Assembly (NCBI RefSeq): GCF_000721495.1
Contig: NZ_JOHY01000042.1
Span: 1-61,182, forward strand
Direction: 5' to 3'
DNA: 61,182 bases
DNA from: Streptomyces sp. NRRL F-5123
GTDB taxonomy: Bacteria; Actinomycetota; Actinomycetes; Streptomycetales; Streptomycetaceae
Made by a program: the position numbers and the translations under genes. Positions within the stretch are counted from its first letter, which is position 1. The number at the start of each line of letters is the position of its first letter. The notes beneath the pieces were generated by a model that was given only the letters and a program-made list of their open reading frames with translations, made no database searches and was not told the DNA's origin. Positions 7,930 to 16,345 of this stretch are shown here, in pieces.

Positions 7930-8712
7930 TTCTCACCCGAGGGGCCCACCCTGCGCGAGCTGGCGGTCCAGGCGCTGTCGTCCGTCGAGCGCGGCTACGA
8001 CCTGCTCGCCCCGGCCTTCGACGCCACCCCCTTCCGCACCCCCAACCTCTTCCTCGACGCCACCGCCGCCGCGCTCGCCCCGCTCGGCCCCTTCGACGCG
8101 GGGCTGGACCTGTGCTGCGGTACGGGAGCAGGGATGGGGGTACTCGCGCCGCTGTGCCGCTCGCAGGTCACCGGCGTCGACTTCAGCGCCGTGATGCTCG
8201 CCCAGGCCCAGGCCCAGGCCCAGGCGCAGGCCCAGGCGCAGGCGCAGGCGCAGGCGCAGGCCAGGACCCGGACCGCCGCCGCGCCCGCGGAGGGCCCGCG
8301 GCAGTGGTGGGTGCGGGCGGACGCGCGCGCCCTGCCCTTCGCCGGGTCCTTCGACCTGGCCGTCAGCTTCGGTGCCTTCGGCCACTTCCTGCCTGCCGAG
8401 CGGCCCGGCCTGTTCGCGCAGGTCCACCGGGCGCTGCGGCCCGGCGGGCTGTTCGCCTTCCCCGTGGGCGCCCCGCCGCCGGTGCGCTCGCCCTGGTACT
8501 GGGCCTTCGCGGGCTTCGACGCCGTCATGCGGGTGCGCAACGCCGTACGCCGCCCGCCCTTCGTGATGTACTACCGCACCTTCCCGCTCCCCGCCGTCCG
8601 CGCCGACCTCGCGGCGGCCGGCTTCGAGGTCGCCCTCAGCCCGCTGGCCGCCCTCGGCCGCCGCGCCGACGGCAGCCCCCGCGCGCGCCTGGTGCTGGCC
8701 CGCCGCCGCTGA
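7927..8712 (+). CDS. Class I SAM-dependent methyltransferase with an internal Ala-Gln repeat
   Basis: A 261-aa methyltransferase. Motif I is DLCCGTGAGMGVL (about residues 60-72) and the post-I acidic residue lies in VTGVDFSAVMLA (about 80-91). After the insert come ADARALPFAGSFDLAVSFGAFGHF (motifs II-III region, with the Asp at about 135) and the HRALRPGGLFAF element. Directly after the VDFSAVML segment sits a run of ten Ala-Gln dipeptides encoded by a hexanucleotide microsatellite, in a helix-turn region that normally faces solvent. The substrate is unknown. The frame is also open far upstream through the prenyltransferase in another register, which I regard as chance. The GTG at 7927 is chosen because it begins the first conserved segment and has the leaderless-type promoter. 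Confidence 0.8.
   Translation: MFSPEGPTLRELAVQALSSVERGYDLLAPAFDATPFRTPNLFLDATAAALAPLGPFDAGLDLCCGTGAGMGVLAPLCRSQVTGVDFSAVMLAQAQAQAQAQAQAQAQAQAQARTRTAAAPAEGPRQWWVRADARALPFAGSFDLAVSFGAFGHFLPAERPGLFAQVHRALRPGGLFAFPVGAPPPVRSPWYWAFAGFDAVMRVRNAVRRPPFVMYYRTFPLPAVRADLAAAGFEVALSPLAALGRRADGSPRARLVLARRR
8200..8259 (+). repeat. In-frame hexanucleotide microsatellite, (GCSCAG)10
   Basis: Ten consecutive copies of GCC/GCG-CAG run from 8200 to 8259 inside the methyltransferase gene and encode (Ala-Gln)10. Copy-number change by slippage would keep the frame and alter only protein length. Confidence 0.9.
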
Positions 8713-8808
8713 GCGGCGGGGCGCGCGGCCGCGCCGCATGCGCGACGGGGCGGCTGCGGCCACCATGGAGCCAGGGGGGCGTCCGCCGGTTGCGAGGAGA
8801 TGATCCCC

Positions 8809-9873
8809 ATGAAGGCCATGGTCTTCCACGGTCCCGGCCGGTCCGGCTGGGAAGACGTGCCGGACCCCGTGCTCCAGGACGCGGGCGACGCCATCGTGCG
8901 CGTCGAGGCCACCACCATCTGCGGCACCGACCTGCACATCCTGGGCGGCGACGTGCCGGACGTGCGGCCGGGCACGGTGCTGGGCCACGAGGCGGTCGGC
9001 GAGGTCGTCGAGACCGGCGCCGCGGTCCACGGGGTCCGCCCCGGCGACCGGGTGCTGGTGTCGTGCGTCAGCGGCTGCGGGCGCTGCCGCTACTGCCGGC
9101 AGGGCGCGTACGGGCAGTGCCTGGGCGGGGGCGGCTGGATCCTCGGCCACCTCGTCGACGGCACCCAGGCCGAGTACGTGCGGGTGCCCTTCGCGGACTT
9201 CGGGCTGCACCCGCTGCCCGCCGCGGTGGACGCCGCGCAGGCCGTGCTGCTCGCCGACATCTTCCCCACCGGCTACGAGGTGGGCGTGCTCAACGGCCGG
9301 GTGCGGCCCGGCGACACGGTCGTGGTCGTGGGCGCCGGGCCGGTGGGGCTCGCCGCCGTCGCCACCGCCCAGCTGTTCTCGCCCGCGCGCACCATCGCCG
9401 TCGACCTCGCGCCGGGTCGGCTCGACGCGGCCAAGCGCGTCGGCGCCGACGCGATCGCGGGCGTCGCCGAGAGCGAGCAGCTGGTCGCCGACCTCACCGG
9501 CGGGCTCGGCGCGGACGTCGTCGTGGAGGCGGTCGGCCGCCCCGAGAGCTTCGAGCTGTGCGCCCGCATGGTCCGCCCCGGCGGCCACCTGGCGAACGTC
9601 GGCGTGCACGGCAGGCCGGTCACCTTGCACCTGGAGGACCTGTGGATCAGGAACCTGACCCTGACCACCGGCCTGGTCGACACCTACTCCACACCCGACC
9701 TGCTGCGCATGCTGGTCGACGGCAGGCTCCCGGCGTCCGTGCTGGTCAGCCACACCTTCCCACTGGCGCGGATGGAGGAGGCGTACGAGGTCTTCGCCGG
9801 CGCCGCCGACACCGGCGCCCTCAAGGTCGTGCTCGGCGAGCCCCGGCACGAGGAGCTGACGCTGCGCACCTGA
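8809..9873 (+). CDS. Zinc-dependent alcohol dehydrogenase (MDR superfamily)
   Basis: A 354-aa medium-chain dehydrogenase. Catalytic zinc ligands are in TICGTDLHILGG (Cys at about residue 36) and GHEAVGEV (His-Glu at about 58). The four structural-zinc cysteines lie in CVSGCGRCRYCRQGAYGQC (about 84-102). The nucleotide-binding motif is VVVVGAGPVGLAAV (about 165-178). It should oxidise an alcohol or polyol, or reduce the aldehyde, with NAD(P). ATG 8809 is preferred over the in-frame ATG 8800 because GAGGAGA (8794-8800) is 8 nt before 8809 but overlaps 8800. It is alone on this strand; the convergent GH65 gene ends 13 bp away. Substrate unknown. Confidence 0.92.
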   Translation: MKAMVFHGPGRSGWEDVPDPVLQDAGDAIVRVEATTICGTDLHILGGDVPDVRPGTVLGHEAVGEVVETGAAVHGVRPGDRVLVSCVSGCGRCRYCRQGAYGQCLGGGGWILGHLVDGTQAEYVRVPFADFGLHPLPAAVDAAQAVLLADIFPTGYEVGVLNGRVRPGDTVVVVGAGPVGLAAVATAQLFSPARTIAVDLAPGRLDAAKRVGADAIAGVAESEQLVADLTGGLGADVVVEAVGRPESFELCARMVRPGGHLANVGVHGRPVTLHLEDLWIRNLTLTTGLVDTYSTPDLLRMLVDGRLPASVLVSHTFPLARMEEAYEVFAGAADTGALKVVLGEPRHEELTLRT

Positions 9874-9886
9874 CCGGCGGCGCCCC

Positions 9887-12271
9887 TCAGCGCGGCAGCT
9901 CCACCGTGACCTCGCGGCCCGGCGCGACCTCGTAGGCGCGTCCGTCGACCGCCACCGCGATCGGGTCCTGGCCGGAGTCCGGCACCCCGACCCGCAGCCG
10001 GCCCCCGTGCAGCGCCAGGTCGACGCCCCAGTGCGCCCGGTAGCGCAGCGACAGCGAGAAGCGGGACAGCTGCGGCAGCGGCACCGGGTCCAGCCTCAGG
10101 CAGTCGCCCTGCGGCTGGAGGCCGGTCAGCCCGCGCTGCACCAGGTCCAGCGTCCCGGCCATGGCGCCCAGGTGGATGCCCTCGCCCGTGGTGCCCCCCT
10201 GGAGGTCGGCGACGTCGCCGAGCAGCGCCTCGCGCACGTGCTCCCAGGCGCTCTCGCGGCGCAGGCGGGCCAGCACCCAGCCGTGCACCAGGCCGCTGAG
10301 CGTCGAGCCGTGGCTGGTGCGCGCCAGGTAGTGGGTCACCGTCCGCGCCCACAGCTCGTCGTCCAGGGTGTGCCCGAGCCGGGCGAGGAGCGCGGCCAGT
10401 TCCGCGGGCGGGAAGAGGTAGCCGAGCATCAGCACGTCCGCCTGCTTGGACGCCTGGTAGCGGTTGACGCTGTCGCCCTCGGCCTCCAGGATCCGGTCGA
10501 GCCGGCGGATGTCCCCGTAGCGCTCGCGGTAGCCGTCCCAGTCCAGCTCGTCCAGCTCACCGAAGCCGTCGAACTGGCTGATCACGCCTGCGTGGAAGGG
10601 CACCCGCAGCCGCCGGGAGACGTCCTCCCAGCGCTCCGGCTCGTCCGGGCCGATCCCCAGCCGCTCGAACAGCTCGGCGCGGCGCGGCGCGGGCATCGCC
10701 TCCGCCAGCTCCAGCGCGCGGGCCAGCACCCACGCGGCCGTGACGTTGGTGTACGCGTTGTCGTCCAGCCCCGGGCGGTCCGCCCCCGGGTAGGCGGTGT
10801 GGTACTCGTCGGGGCCCACCACCGAGCGGATGCGGTAGCGCTCGTACTCCGTGTCCCACACCGCGCTGCCCGCCCAGAAGCGGGCGACCTGCAGCAGCAT
10901 CTCGGCGCCCTCGCCGTGCAGGAAGGCGGTGTCGCCGCTGGCCAGGCAGTACTGCCAGACGTTGTACGCGACCGCCGAGCCGACATGGTGCTGCAGATGC
11001 GTGTGGTCCGGAAGCCAGCGGCCCGAACGCGGGTTGAGGTGCAGCCGCTGGGTCTCCTCGTGGCCGTCGCTGCCGCTCTGCCACGGGTACATCGCGCCCT
11101 GCCGCCCCTCGGCCCGCGCCGCCCGGCAGGCCGCCTCCAGCCGCCGGTGCCGGTACATCAGCAGCGCCCGCGACACCTCGGGCAGGTGCAGGTTGAGGAA
11201 GGGCAGCACGAACAGCTCGTCCCAGAAGACGTGCCCGCGGTAGGCCTCGCCGTGCAGCCCGCGGGCCGGCACCCCCACGTCCAGGTCGGAGGTGTGCGGC
11301 GACAGCGTCTGGAGGACGTGGAACAGGTGCAGCCGCAGCACCGCGCCGACGGAATTCGGGACCTGGATCCTGGCGCGCTCCCACAGCCCCTCCCACGCGG
11401 TGGCGTGCTCCGTGAGCAGCCCCGCGACGTCCGCCGCGCGCGCCACCCGCTCCAGCGCGGCGTTCAGCGGGTCGTGGATCGCCGGGTCCCGCGAGGTGTG
11501 CAGCGCGACGACCTTCTCGACGACGACCGGCCGGGTGCCGCCCACCGCCGCGGTCAGCCGCCGCAGCACCCCGCGCCCGCCCGGGACGGGCGGCTGCCCG
11601 CGCACGTCCGTGCCGGTCACCCGGATGCGGGCGGCCAGCGCAACCTCGATGTTGGAGCTGGAGGTGCGGCAGCTCAGCCAGCCGGTGTCCTGCCCCCGCG
11701 CGCCCGCGCGGTGGCCGGTCAGATGCCGGCCGTCCAGGTCGCCGTAGCGGGCGACGCCGCTGTTGGTGACGTCGCCGTCGAGGCCCGCCTCGATCTCCAG
11801 GTCACCGCTCCAGCCCTCCGCGGTGACCTGCAGCCGCTGCGCGGCCAGATGCGGGTCGCCCATGTGCACCAGGCGGGTCTCGGTCGTGGCGAGGATCCGC
11901 CCGGCGCCGTCCCGCAGCCGCATCCGCCGCTCCAGGGTGCCGCGGCGCAGGTCGAGGACGACCTCGTGGTCGAGCACCTCGCAGCCGTCGGGGCCGAACC
12001 AGGAGCCGCCCGCCGGGCGGACCCGCAGCGGCAGCCAGTTCGGCAGGTTGACCATGTCCTCGTTGTCGACCTCGCGCGCCGCGACCTTCGACGTCAGCCG
12101 GTTGTAGCAGCCGGCCGCGTACGTGCCCGGGTAGTGCGCGCCGCCCGCCGGGGACTCGGCCGCCGCGCCGCGGGTCGCGAAGTAGCCGTTCCCCAGCGTG
12201 CACAGCGCCTCGCGCAGCTGCTCGCGCTCCGGGTCGTAGCCCGCGTAGCGCCAGGCCCAGCCGTCCTCCAT
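9887..12271 (-). CDS. Glycoside hydrolase family 65 protein (disaccharide phosphorylase/hydrolase type)
   Basis: A 794-aa GH65 protein. Family members cleave maltose, trehalose, kojibiose or related alpha-glucosides, usually with phosphate to give beta-glucose 1-phosphate. The N-terminal beta-sandwich begins about residue 10 (LREALCTLGNGYFATRG). The (alpha/alpha)6 barrel carries HVFWDELFVLPF, the general-acid segment VVGPDEYH and DDNAYTNVTAAWVL, and KQADVLMLGY. The C-terminal beta-sheet domain is present. ATG at 12271 follows AAGGGA by 8 nt. The window has a second, quite different GH65 at 52328-54691; only that one has an adjacent beta-phosphoglucomutase. Whether this one is a phosphorylase or a hydrolase is open. 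Confidence 0.88.
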   Translation of the reverse strand: MEDGWAWRYAGYDPEREQLREALCTLGNGYFATRGAAAESPAGGAHYPGTYAAGCYNRLTSKVAAREVDNEDMVNLPNWLPLRVRPAGGSWFGPDGCEVLDHEVVLDLRRGTLERRMRLRDGAGRILATTETRLVHMGDPHLAAQRLQVTAEGWSGDLEIEAGLDGDVTNSGVARYGDLDGRHLTGHRAGARGQDTGWLSCRTSSSNIEVALAARIRVTGTDVRGQPPVPGGRGVLRRLTAAVGGTRPVVVEKVVALHTSRDPAIHDPLNAALERVARAADVAGLLTEHATAWEGLWERARIQVPNSVGAVLRLHLFHVLQTLSPHTSDLDVGVPARGLHGEAYRGHVFWDELFVLPFLNLHLPEVSRALLMYRHRRLEAACRAARAEGRQGAMYPWQSGSDGHEETQRLHLNPRSGRWLPDHTHLQHHVGSAVAYNVWQYCLASGDTAFLHGEGAEMLLQVARFWAGSAVWDTEYERYRIRSVVGPDEYHTAYPGADRPGLDDNAYTNVTAAWVLARALELAEAMPAPRRAELFERLGIGPDEPERWEDVSRRLRVPFHAGVISQFDGFGELDELDWDGYRERYGDIRRLDRILEAEGDSVNRYQASKQADVLMLGYLFPPAELAALLARLGHTLDDELWARTVTHYLARTSHGSTLSGLVHGWVLARLRRESAWEHVREALLGDVADLQGGTTGEGIHLGAMAGTLDLVQRGLTGLQPQGDCLRLDPVPLPQLSRFSLSLRYRAHWGVDLALHGGRLRVGVPDSGQDPIAVAVDGRAYEVAPGREVTVELPR

Positions 12272-12404
12272 GCCGCGGTCCCTTCGGCTCGTCCGGCGCA
12301 GGAACCGCCGGCTCTCGGTGGTGGGTCGGTGGGGGCCGTGCCGTGGCGCCGCTACCGGGGTCCGGCCGGGCGGCACCCGTTCGGGGAGGGCGCGCGGGGC
12401 CCGT

Positions 12405-13073
12405 TCACTCGGTGTCGATACGGCGGCCGGTGACGCTCTTGGGACGCACCCGTATCCACACCGGGCGGTCGCCGCCCGCCCAGGGCTCCTGGGAACGGGA
12501 GGCCAGCACCTCGGTCTGCGCGGGGTCGTCGACGTGCTCGGCGGTGCCGGTGAGCAGCACGCTCCAGCCGCGGCTGAGGTGGTCGTCGATCTGGTCGACC
12601 TGGAAGGACACGCCCTCGCCGGGCGCGGGCGCCGCGGGTCCGCCGGGCGCCGTGCGGTAGACCACCGTGTCGCCGTCCACCAGGTAGTTCACCGGCAGTA
12701 CCGCGGGCCCCGGCTGCACCGGCACCGCTATGCGGCCGACGCCGTGCGTGCCCAGGCGGTCCCAGCACTCGTCGGCGCTGAGGTGGGCGAGCACCGGGCG
12801 CGGCGCCGCATCCGGCCGGCCTGGCGGCGGGTCGCGGCGGCCCTCCATCAGCTCCTGGTACGTGAGGTCCAGCGCGGCGGCCACCCTCACCAGCCCGCCC
12901 GGGTCGAAGTCCCGGCCGCAGTCCAGCAGGTGCTGCAGATACCGGGGGGACATCGCCGCCCGGGTCGACAGCGCGCTCTCGCTCAGCCCGAGCTGCGCTC
13001 GTCGCTCCGCGATGCGCCGCACGATTGGATCCCGGTCGGTCCGCTGCCCGCCGGTGCGCGTTTCGCCGGCCAT
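12405..13073 (-). CDS. HTH (XRE-like) fused to pyridoxamine 5'-phosphate oxidase-like flavin-binding domain
   Basis: A 222-aa two-domain protein. Residues about 15-75 form a Cro/C1-type helix-turn-helix (LGLSESALSTRAAMSPRYLQ then LVRVAAALDLTYQELM). Residues about 95-215 match the PNPOx-like split-barrel flavin-binding family (LSADECWDRLGTHGVGRIAV, VNYLVDGDTVVYRT, and an SVLLTGTAEHV strand). Actinobacteria have many of these, usually without known ligand; a redox- or flavin-responsive regulator is a reasonable inference. The ATG at 13073 has GGAGGGAGA upstream. It lies 133 bp before the GH65 gene on the same strand and could be co-transcribed with it. Confidence 0.85.
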   Translation of the reverse strand: MAGETRTGGQRTDRDPIVRRIAERRAQLGLSESALSTRAAMSPRYLQHLLDCGRDFDPGGLVRVAAALDLTYQELMEGRRDPPPGRPDAAPRPVLAHLSADECWDRLGTHGVGRIAVPVQPGPAVLPVNYLVDGDTVVYRTAPGGPAAPAPGEGVSFQVDQIDDHLSRGWSVLLTGTAEHVDDPAQTEVLASRSQEPWAGGDRPVWIRVRPKSVTGRRIDTE

Positions 13074-13274
13074 GTCGGACTCTCCCTCCGCCCGAACCTC
13101 GGGCAAGATGCCACACCCGTAAATCCATGGTCACGCACCTTGGCCTTCCGCGCCACGCGGGAGCGCGCCCGCCGGGCCCCGGGCGGCGGCTCCGGTCAGG
13201 ACGACGAGCACTCCGTGCGCGGCCGGTGACGCACAGGCGTCGCGGGCGGGTGCGCCCGGCGCAAGGGGGTGCGG

Positions 13275-13353
13275 CGCGGTACGCGCCCCGGGCGCGTACC
13301 GCGTTCCGCGCGTTCTGCGGCACAGAAATCCGCGGCGGCCCCTCCGAGGGGCC
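13275..13353. terminator. Two hairpins in the gap before the decayed gene
   Basis: A perfect 13-bp stem, CGCGGTACGCGCC (13275-13287) with 13291-13303, is followed by an 8-bp stem, GGCCCCTC (13337-13344) with 13346-13353. The rest of 13074-13396 shows nothing I can assign. They could terminate transcription coming from the right or protect a transcript end. Confidence 0.45.
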
Positions 13354-13408
13354 ATCCGGGTACGGGGGACGGACTGCGGCGGCGTCCACCACACGTGAGG
13401 AGCACTTC

Positions 13409-13800
13409 GTGCGCAGCCCCTGTACCGCGCTCTCTCGCTGCCGCTGCCGCTGCCGCTGCCGCTGCCGCCGTCCTCGGCGCCGCCGGGCCGCTCGCCGCTC
13501 CGGCGGCCGCCGCCTTGGCCACGGCCAGGTGCAGGTCGCCGTCGAAGCTGCCGTGAATCGCTTCGACCTCGTCGAAGACGGCGTCCGGCCACGACGGCTC
13601 GACCGCGGCGGAGGGGCCCGTGTGCGCGGCGGCGACGTCCGCCTGGGCGGCGGCCGGGGCCCAGCCGGCCCTGGCAGCTGCCGTCGGCGTTCGGCGCGGC
13701 CTGCGCGGTGGTGAACGGTGCGGCGGGCGCCGCGGCCTCGGCGGAGCGCCTGGTGCTGACCGACGGCACCGCCGCGCTCGAGGCGGCTGCTCGTCCGACG
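13409..13800 (+). pseudogene. Possible decayed gene for a secreted protein
   Basis: GAGGAG (13397-13402) lies 6 nt before a GTG at 13409 that starts MRSPCTA. The next frame encodes a typical signal peptide, with Ala-Ala repeats from five GCTGCC units (13437-13466), then VLGAAGPLAAPAAAALATA. After that the coding-like sequence returns to the first frame (GQVQVAVEAAVNRFDLVEDG), then moves again (GSTAAEGPVCAAATSAWAAA, and LPSAFGAACAVVNGAAGAAA). The signal-peptide frame hits TGA at 13554. This pattern of good start signals plus several frame changes suggests a broken secreted-protein gene, or sequencing errors in a repeat-rich region. I cannot name the family. Confidence 0.35.
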
Positions 13801-13810
13801 CCGTATCCGT

Positions 13811-13849
13811 CCCGTCCGGGCCCGTCCGCGGCGGACGGGCCCGGACGGG
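13811..13849. terminator. Perfect 19-bp hairpin, terminator of the ABC operon
   Basis: CCCGTCCGGGCCCGTCCGC (13811-13829) pairs perfectly with 13831-13849 around a single base. It lies 7 bp after the permease stop (minus strand) and can act on both strands. Confidence 0.8.
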
Positions 13850-13855
13850 CGGCCG

Positions 13856-16345
13856 TCACTCCAGCAGGCGGCGGGCGATCCCGGCCGGCTCCCGGCCCGC
13901 CGCCAGCCAGCCGCCCGCCGCGGCGAGCAGCGGTATGCCGGGGAAGGCCGTGAGCAGCGCCGCGACCGGGACGTGGGAGAGCTGGCCCAGGTCGTCGCCG
14001 TAGGCGCACAGCAGGATCAGATACGCGCCCAGGGCGCCCAGCACCGTACCGGCCAGGGCGAGGCCGCCGGCCGTCGTGGCGGTGAGCGCGCGCCGGGTGC
14101 GGGAGGTCGCGCCCGTCGCGGTGAGCGTCCGCAGGTCGTCGGCCGCCTCGGCGCGCAGCGTGCCCACGGTCATCGCCAGCACCGCCAGCGCGAGCGCCCC
14201 GCCCGCCGCGACGGAGGCCAACCGCAGGGTGCGCAGTCCGTCGCGGGCGTCGCGCACCTCGACCTGGAGGCCCTCGCCCGCCGCCATGGTGCGGGCGGCG
14301 GCGCGGTCGTCCGCGGTCAGGTCGTGCCGCGCGGTGACGAGCCAGCCCACCGGGACCGTCCGCAGGTGCATGTCCGCCACGGCGGAGGGCGTGAGGAAGG
14401 CATGCGGATCCGAGCCGTACGCGCTGCCGCGCACCGTCGCCTGCCGCGGGGGATCGTCCTCGGCGGTCCGGTCCGTGCCGCCCACCACAGCCAGCGGCCC
14501 GCCGCCGGGGAGCGAGGACACCATCCGGGCGTCGGGAGCCGCGGCCATCGCCGCCGCGAGGCCGAACTCCCGTACCGCGGCCGGGGTCGCGACGTACAGC
14601 GGGTGCGTCGCCCAGGAGTTCGCGGACCTCCTGCTGCCCGCCTCCACGACCGGCTGCCCCTCCGCCCCGTCCGGCCCGGTGCTGCGCGGCACCGCCGGGT
14701 CGTAGGCCATCTCCAGCGGTACCGCCGTGCCGTGCACCGTTGCCGCCCACCGCTCGACCACGTCCTGCTGCACCCGCAGCGCCCGCGCCGACGGCACCGG
14801 GACGACCGTGCCGCGCCCCCCGATGCGCACCAGCACCTGGCGGGCCGGCAGATTCCCGGTCGCCGCCGTCGGCTGGTTGACCGCGGCCAGCACGCTGACC
14901 GCCACCGGTATGCCCAGCGCGAGCGTGACCGCCGCCAGCGCGGCCCCCGACCTCGCCTGATGCCGCCCCAGGTCGCGCAGCGCGACCCGTGCGGCGAAGG
15001 GCATCCGGCCCGCGGGCGCGGCCAGCAGCCGGACGGCCGGGGGGCTGAGCAGCAGCAGTCCTGCGACCACGGCGACGATCCCGCCCGCCACCAGCAGGCC
15101 GCTGGCGCGGTGCGACGCGACGAGGCCCGCCGCGCCCGCCGCGAGCAGCACCGCCGCCGCCCACACCGACTGCCGCGCCGGCACCGGGCGCGGCGGCCGG
15201 GCCGACAGCGCCCGCGTGATCGGCACCCGCGCCACCGTGCGGGCCGGCCACCACGCGGCGGCGGTCGGCGCGGCCACCGAGACGGCCAGCAGCAGCGCCA
15301 GCAGCGGCCAGGGCAGCGCGAGGCGGTCGATACGGTGGTCGGCGCCGTGCTCCAGCGCGGGCGCCAGCGGCACCCACACCGCCGCGCCGAGCACCGCCCC
15401 GCAGCCCACCGCGGCGAGCCCGGTCAGCGCGCCGTGCCCGACCAGCACCAGCCGCAGCCCGCGGTCGGTGGCACCCAGCGTGCCGAGCATCCCGATCTGC
15501 CGCAGCCTGCGCTGCGCGACGGCCGCGAACGCTGCCGCCGCGACCAGAGCGACCAGCAGCAGCCCCACGGTGGCCATCACCAGCACCAGGGTGTCGGCGG
15601 CGCCGCGCCCGAGGTCGCCGCGCCGCTCGACCAGCACCGCGGTCGTGCCGCCCGCCGCCCGCCGGAAGGTGTCGACGGCGGCCCGCGGCGCGTTCGTGAG
15701 CAGGTCGGCGGAGGCCGCCGGACGTCCGGCGACGGTGGCGCCCGGCGCGGGGGCGGCCAGCGAGAACGTGTCGCCCAGCAGGCCGGGATTCTCCACCGTG
15801 CCGGTGACCGCGAAGCGCTGCCCGCCGAGCGTGACCGCACCGCCGGCGCGGGCGCCCAGCAGTCCGGCGGCGGGCGCGCTGAGCGCCACCTCGCCGGGGG
15901 CCGCCGGGTAGCGGCCCGACACCAGCCGCAGCCGTCCGGCGGTGAACGGCCCGTGCGGATCCTCTGCCCGCAGGTCGAGCGTGTCGACGGAACCGGGCAC
16001 CGGCACCCGCCGGTGCGCGACCACGTCCACGGGCGCCAGGCCGGCGCGGGCCGCCCGGACCGCCGCGGGCAGCCCGGCCCCGTCCGCGCCGCCGGTCAGC
16101 ACGATCCGCTGCGAGGCCGGGCCGTACGTACCGGCCGGGGTCGGCACCCATGCGTGCACGGCGGCGAGCCCGCACACCGCGGCGCACACGGTGAGCGTGA
16201 GCAGCGCCAGCAGCAGGACCTGGCGGCGCCATTCGCGCCGCAGCATCCGCCACGACCAGCGCAGCACCGCCATCCGCGCGGCGAGCCCGCCGCCCCGGGC
16301 GCCGGAGCGCCGCCCGGCGGCGCGCTCCCGGACGGGGGCGGCCAT
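13856..16345 (-). CDS. ABC transporter permease, FtsX/MacB type with duplicated FtsX domain
   Basis: An 829-aa membrane protein. After a basic N-terminus comes a first helix (WRRQVLLLALLTLTVCAAVCG, about residues 40-60), a large extracytoplasmic loop, then three helices forming an FtsX domain (about 245-385). A second unit repeats this, with helices at about 475-500 and the last three at about 715-815. The size and double layout match actinobacterial MacB-like permeases. Its ATG overlaps the ATPase stop (TGATG), so translation is coupled. With the ATPase it should form a mechanotransmission or efflux-type ABC system, under PadR control. The substrate, perhaps an antimicrobial peptide or drug, is an inference from the family. 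Confidence 0.88.
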   Translation of the reverse strand: MAAPVRERAAGRRSGARGGGLAARMAVLRWSWRMLRREWRRQVLLLALLTLTVCAAVCGLAAVHAWVPTPAGTYGPASQRIVLTGGADGAGLPAAVRAARAGLAPVDVVAHRRVPVPGSVDTLDLRAEDPHGPFTAGRLRLVSGRYPAAPGEVALSAPAAGLLGARAGGAVTLGGQRFAVTGTVENPGLLGDTFSLAAPAPGATVAGRPAASADLLTNAPRAAVDTFRRAAGGTTAVLVERRGDLGRGAADTLVLVMATVGLLLVALVAAAAFAAVAQRRLRQIGMLGTLGATDRGLRLVLVGHGALTGLAAVGCGAVLGAAVWVPLAPALEHGADHRIDRLALPWPLLALLLAVSVAAPTAAAWWPARTVARVPITRALSARPPRPVPARQSVWAAAVLLAAGAAGLVASHRASGLLVAGGIVAVVAGLLLLSPPAVRLLAAPAGRMPFAARVALRDLGRHQARSGAALAAVTLALGIPVAVSVLAAVNQPTAATGNLPARQVLVRIGGRGTVVPVPSARALRVQQDVVERWAATVHGTAVPLEMAYDPAVPRSTGPDGAEGQPVVEAGSRRSANSWATHPLYVATPAAVREFGLAAAMAAAPDARMVSSLPGGGPLAVVGGTDRTAEDDPPRQATVRGSAYGSDPHAFLTPSAVADMHLRTVPVGWLVTARHDLTADDRAAARTMAAGEGLQVEVRDARDGLRTLRLASVAAGGALALAVLAMTVGTLRAEAADDLRTLTATGATSRTRRALTATTAGGLALAGTVLGALGAYLILLCAYGDDLGQLSHVPVAALLTAFPGIPLLAAAGGWLAAGREPAGIARRLLE

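Noticed and set aside
6817..8712. A single 631-aa reading frame running through the prenyltransferase and the methyltransferase
   Set aside because: Its first half is an out-of-frame shadow of uppS with Arg/Pro-rich low-complexity sequence. Only the part from 7927 has family motifs.
13131..16253. A 1040-aa minus-strand frame over the ABC permease
   Set aside because: It is a GC-bias shadow with Arg/Gly/Ala-rich sequence. The true permease in the neighbouring frame has helices, FtsX structure and coupling with the ATPase.
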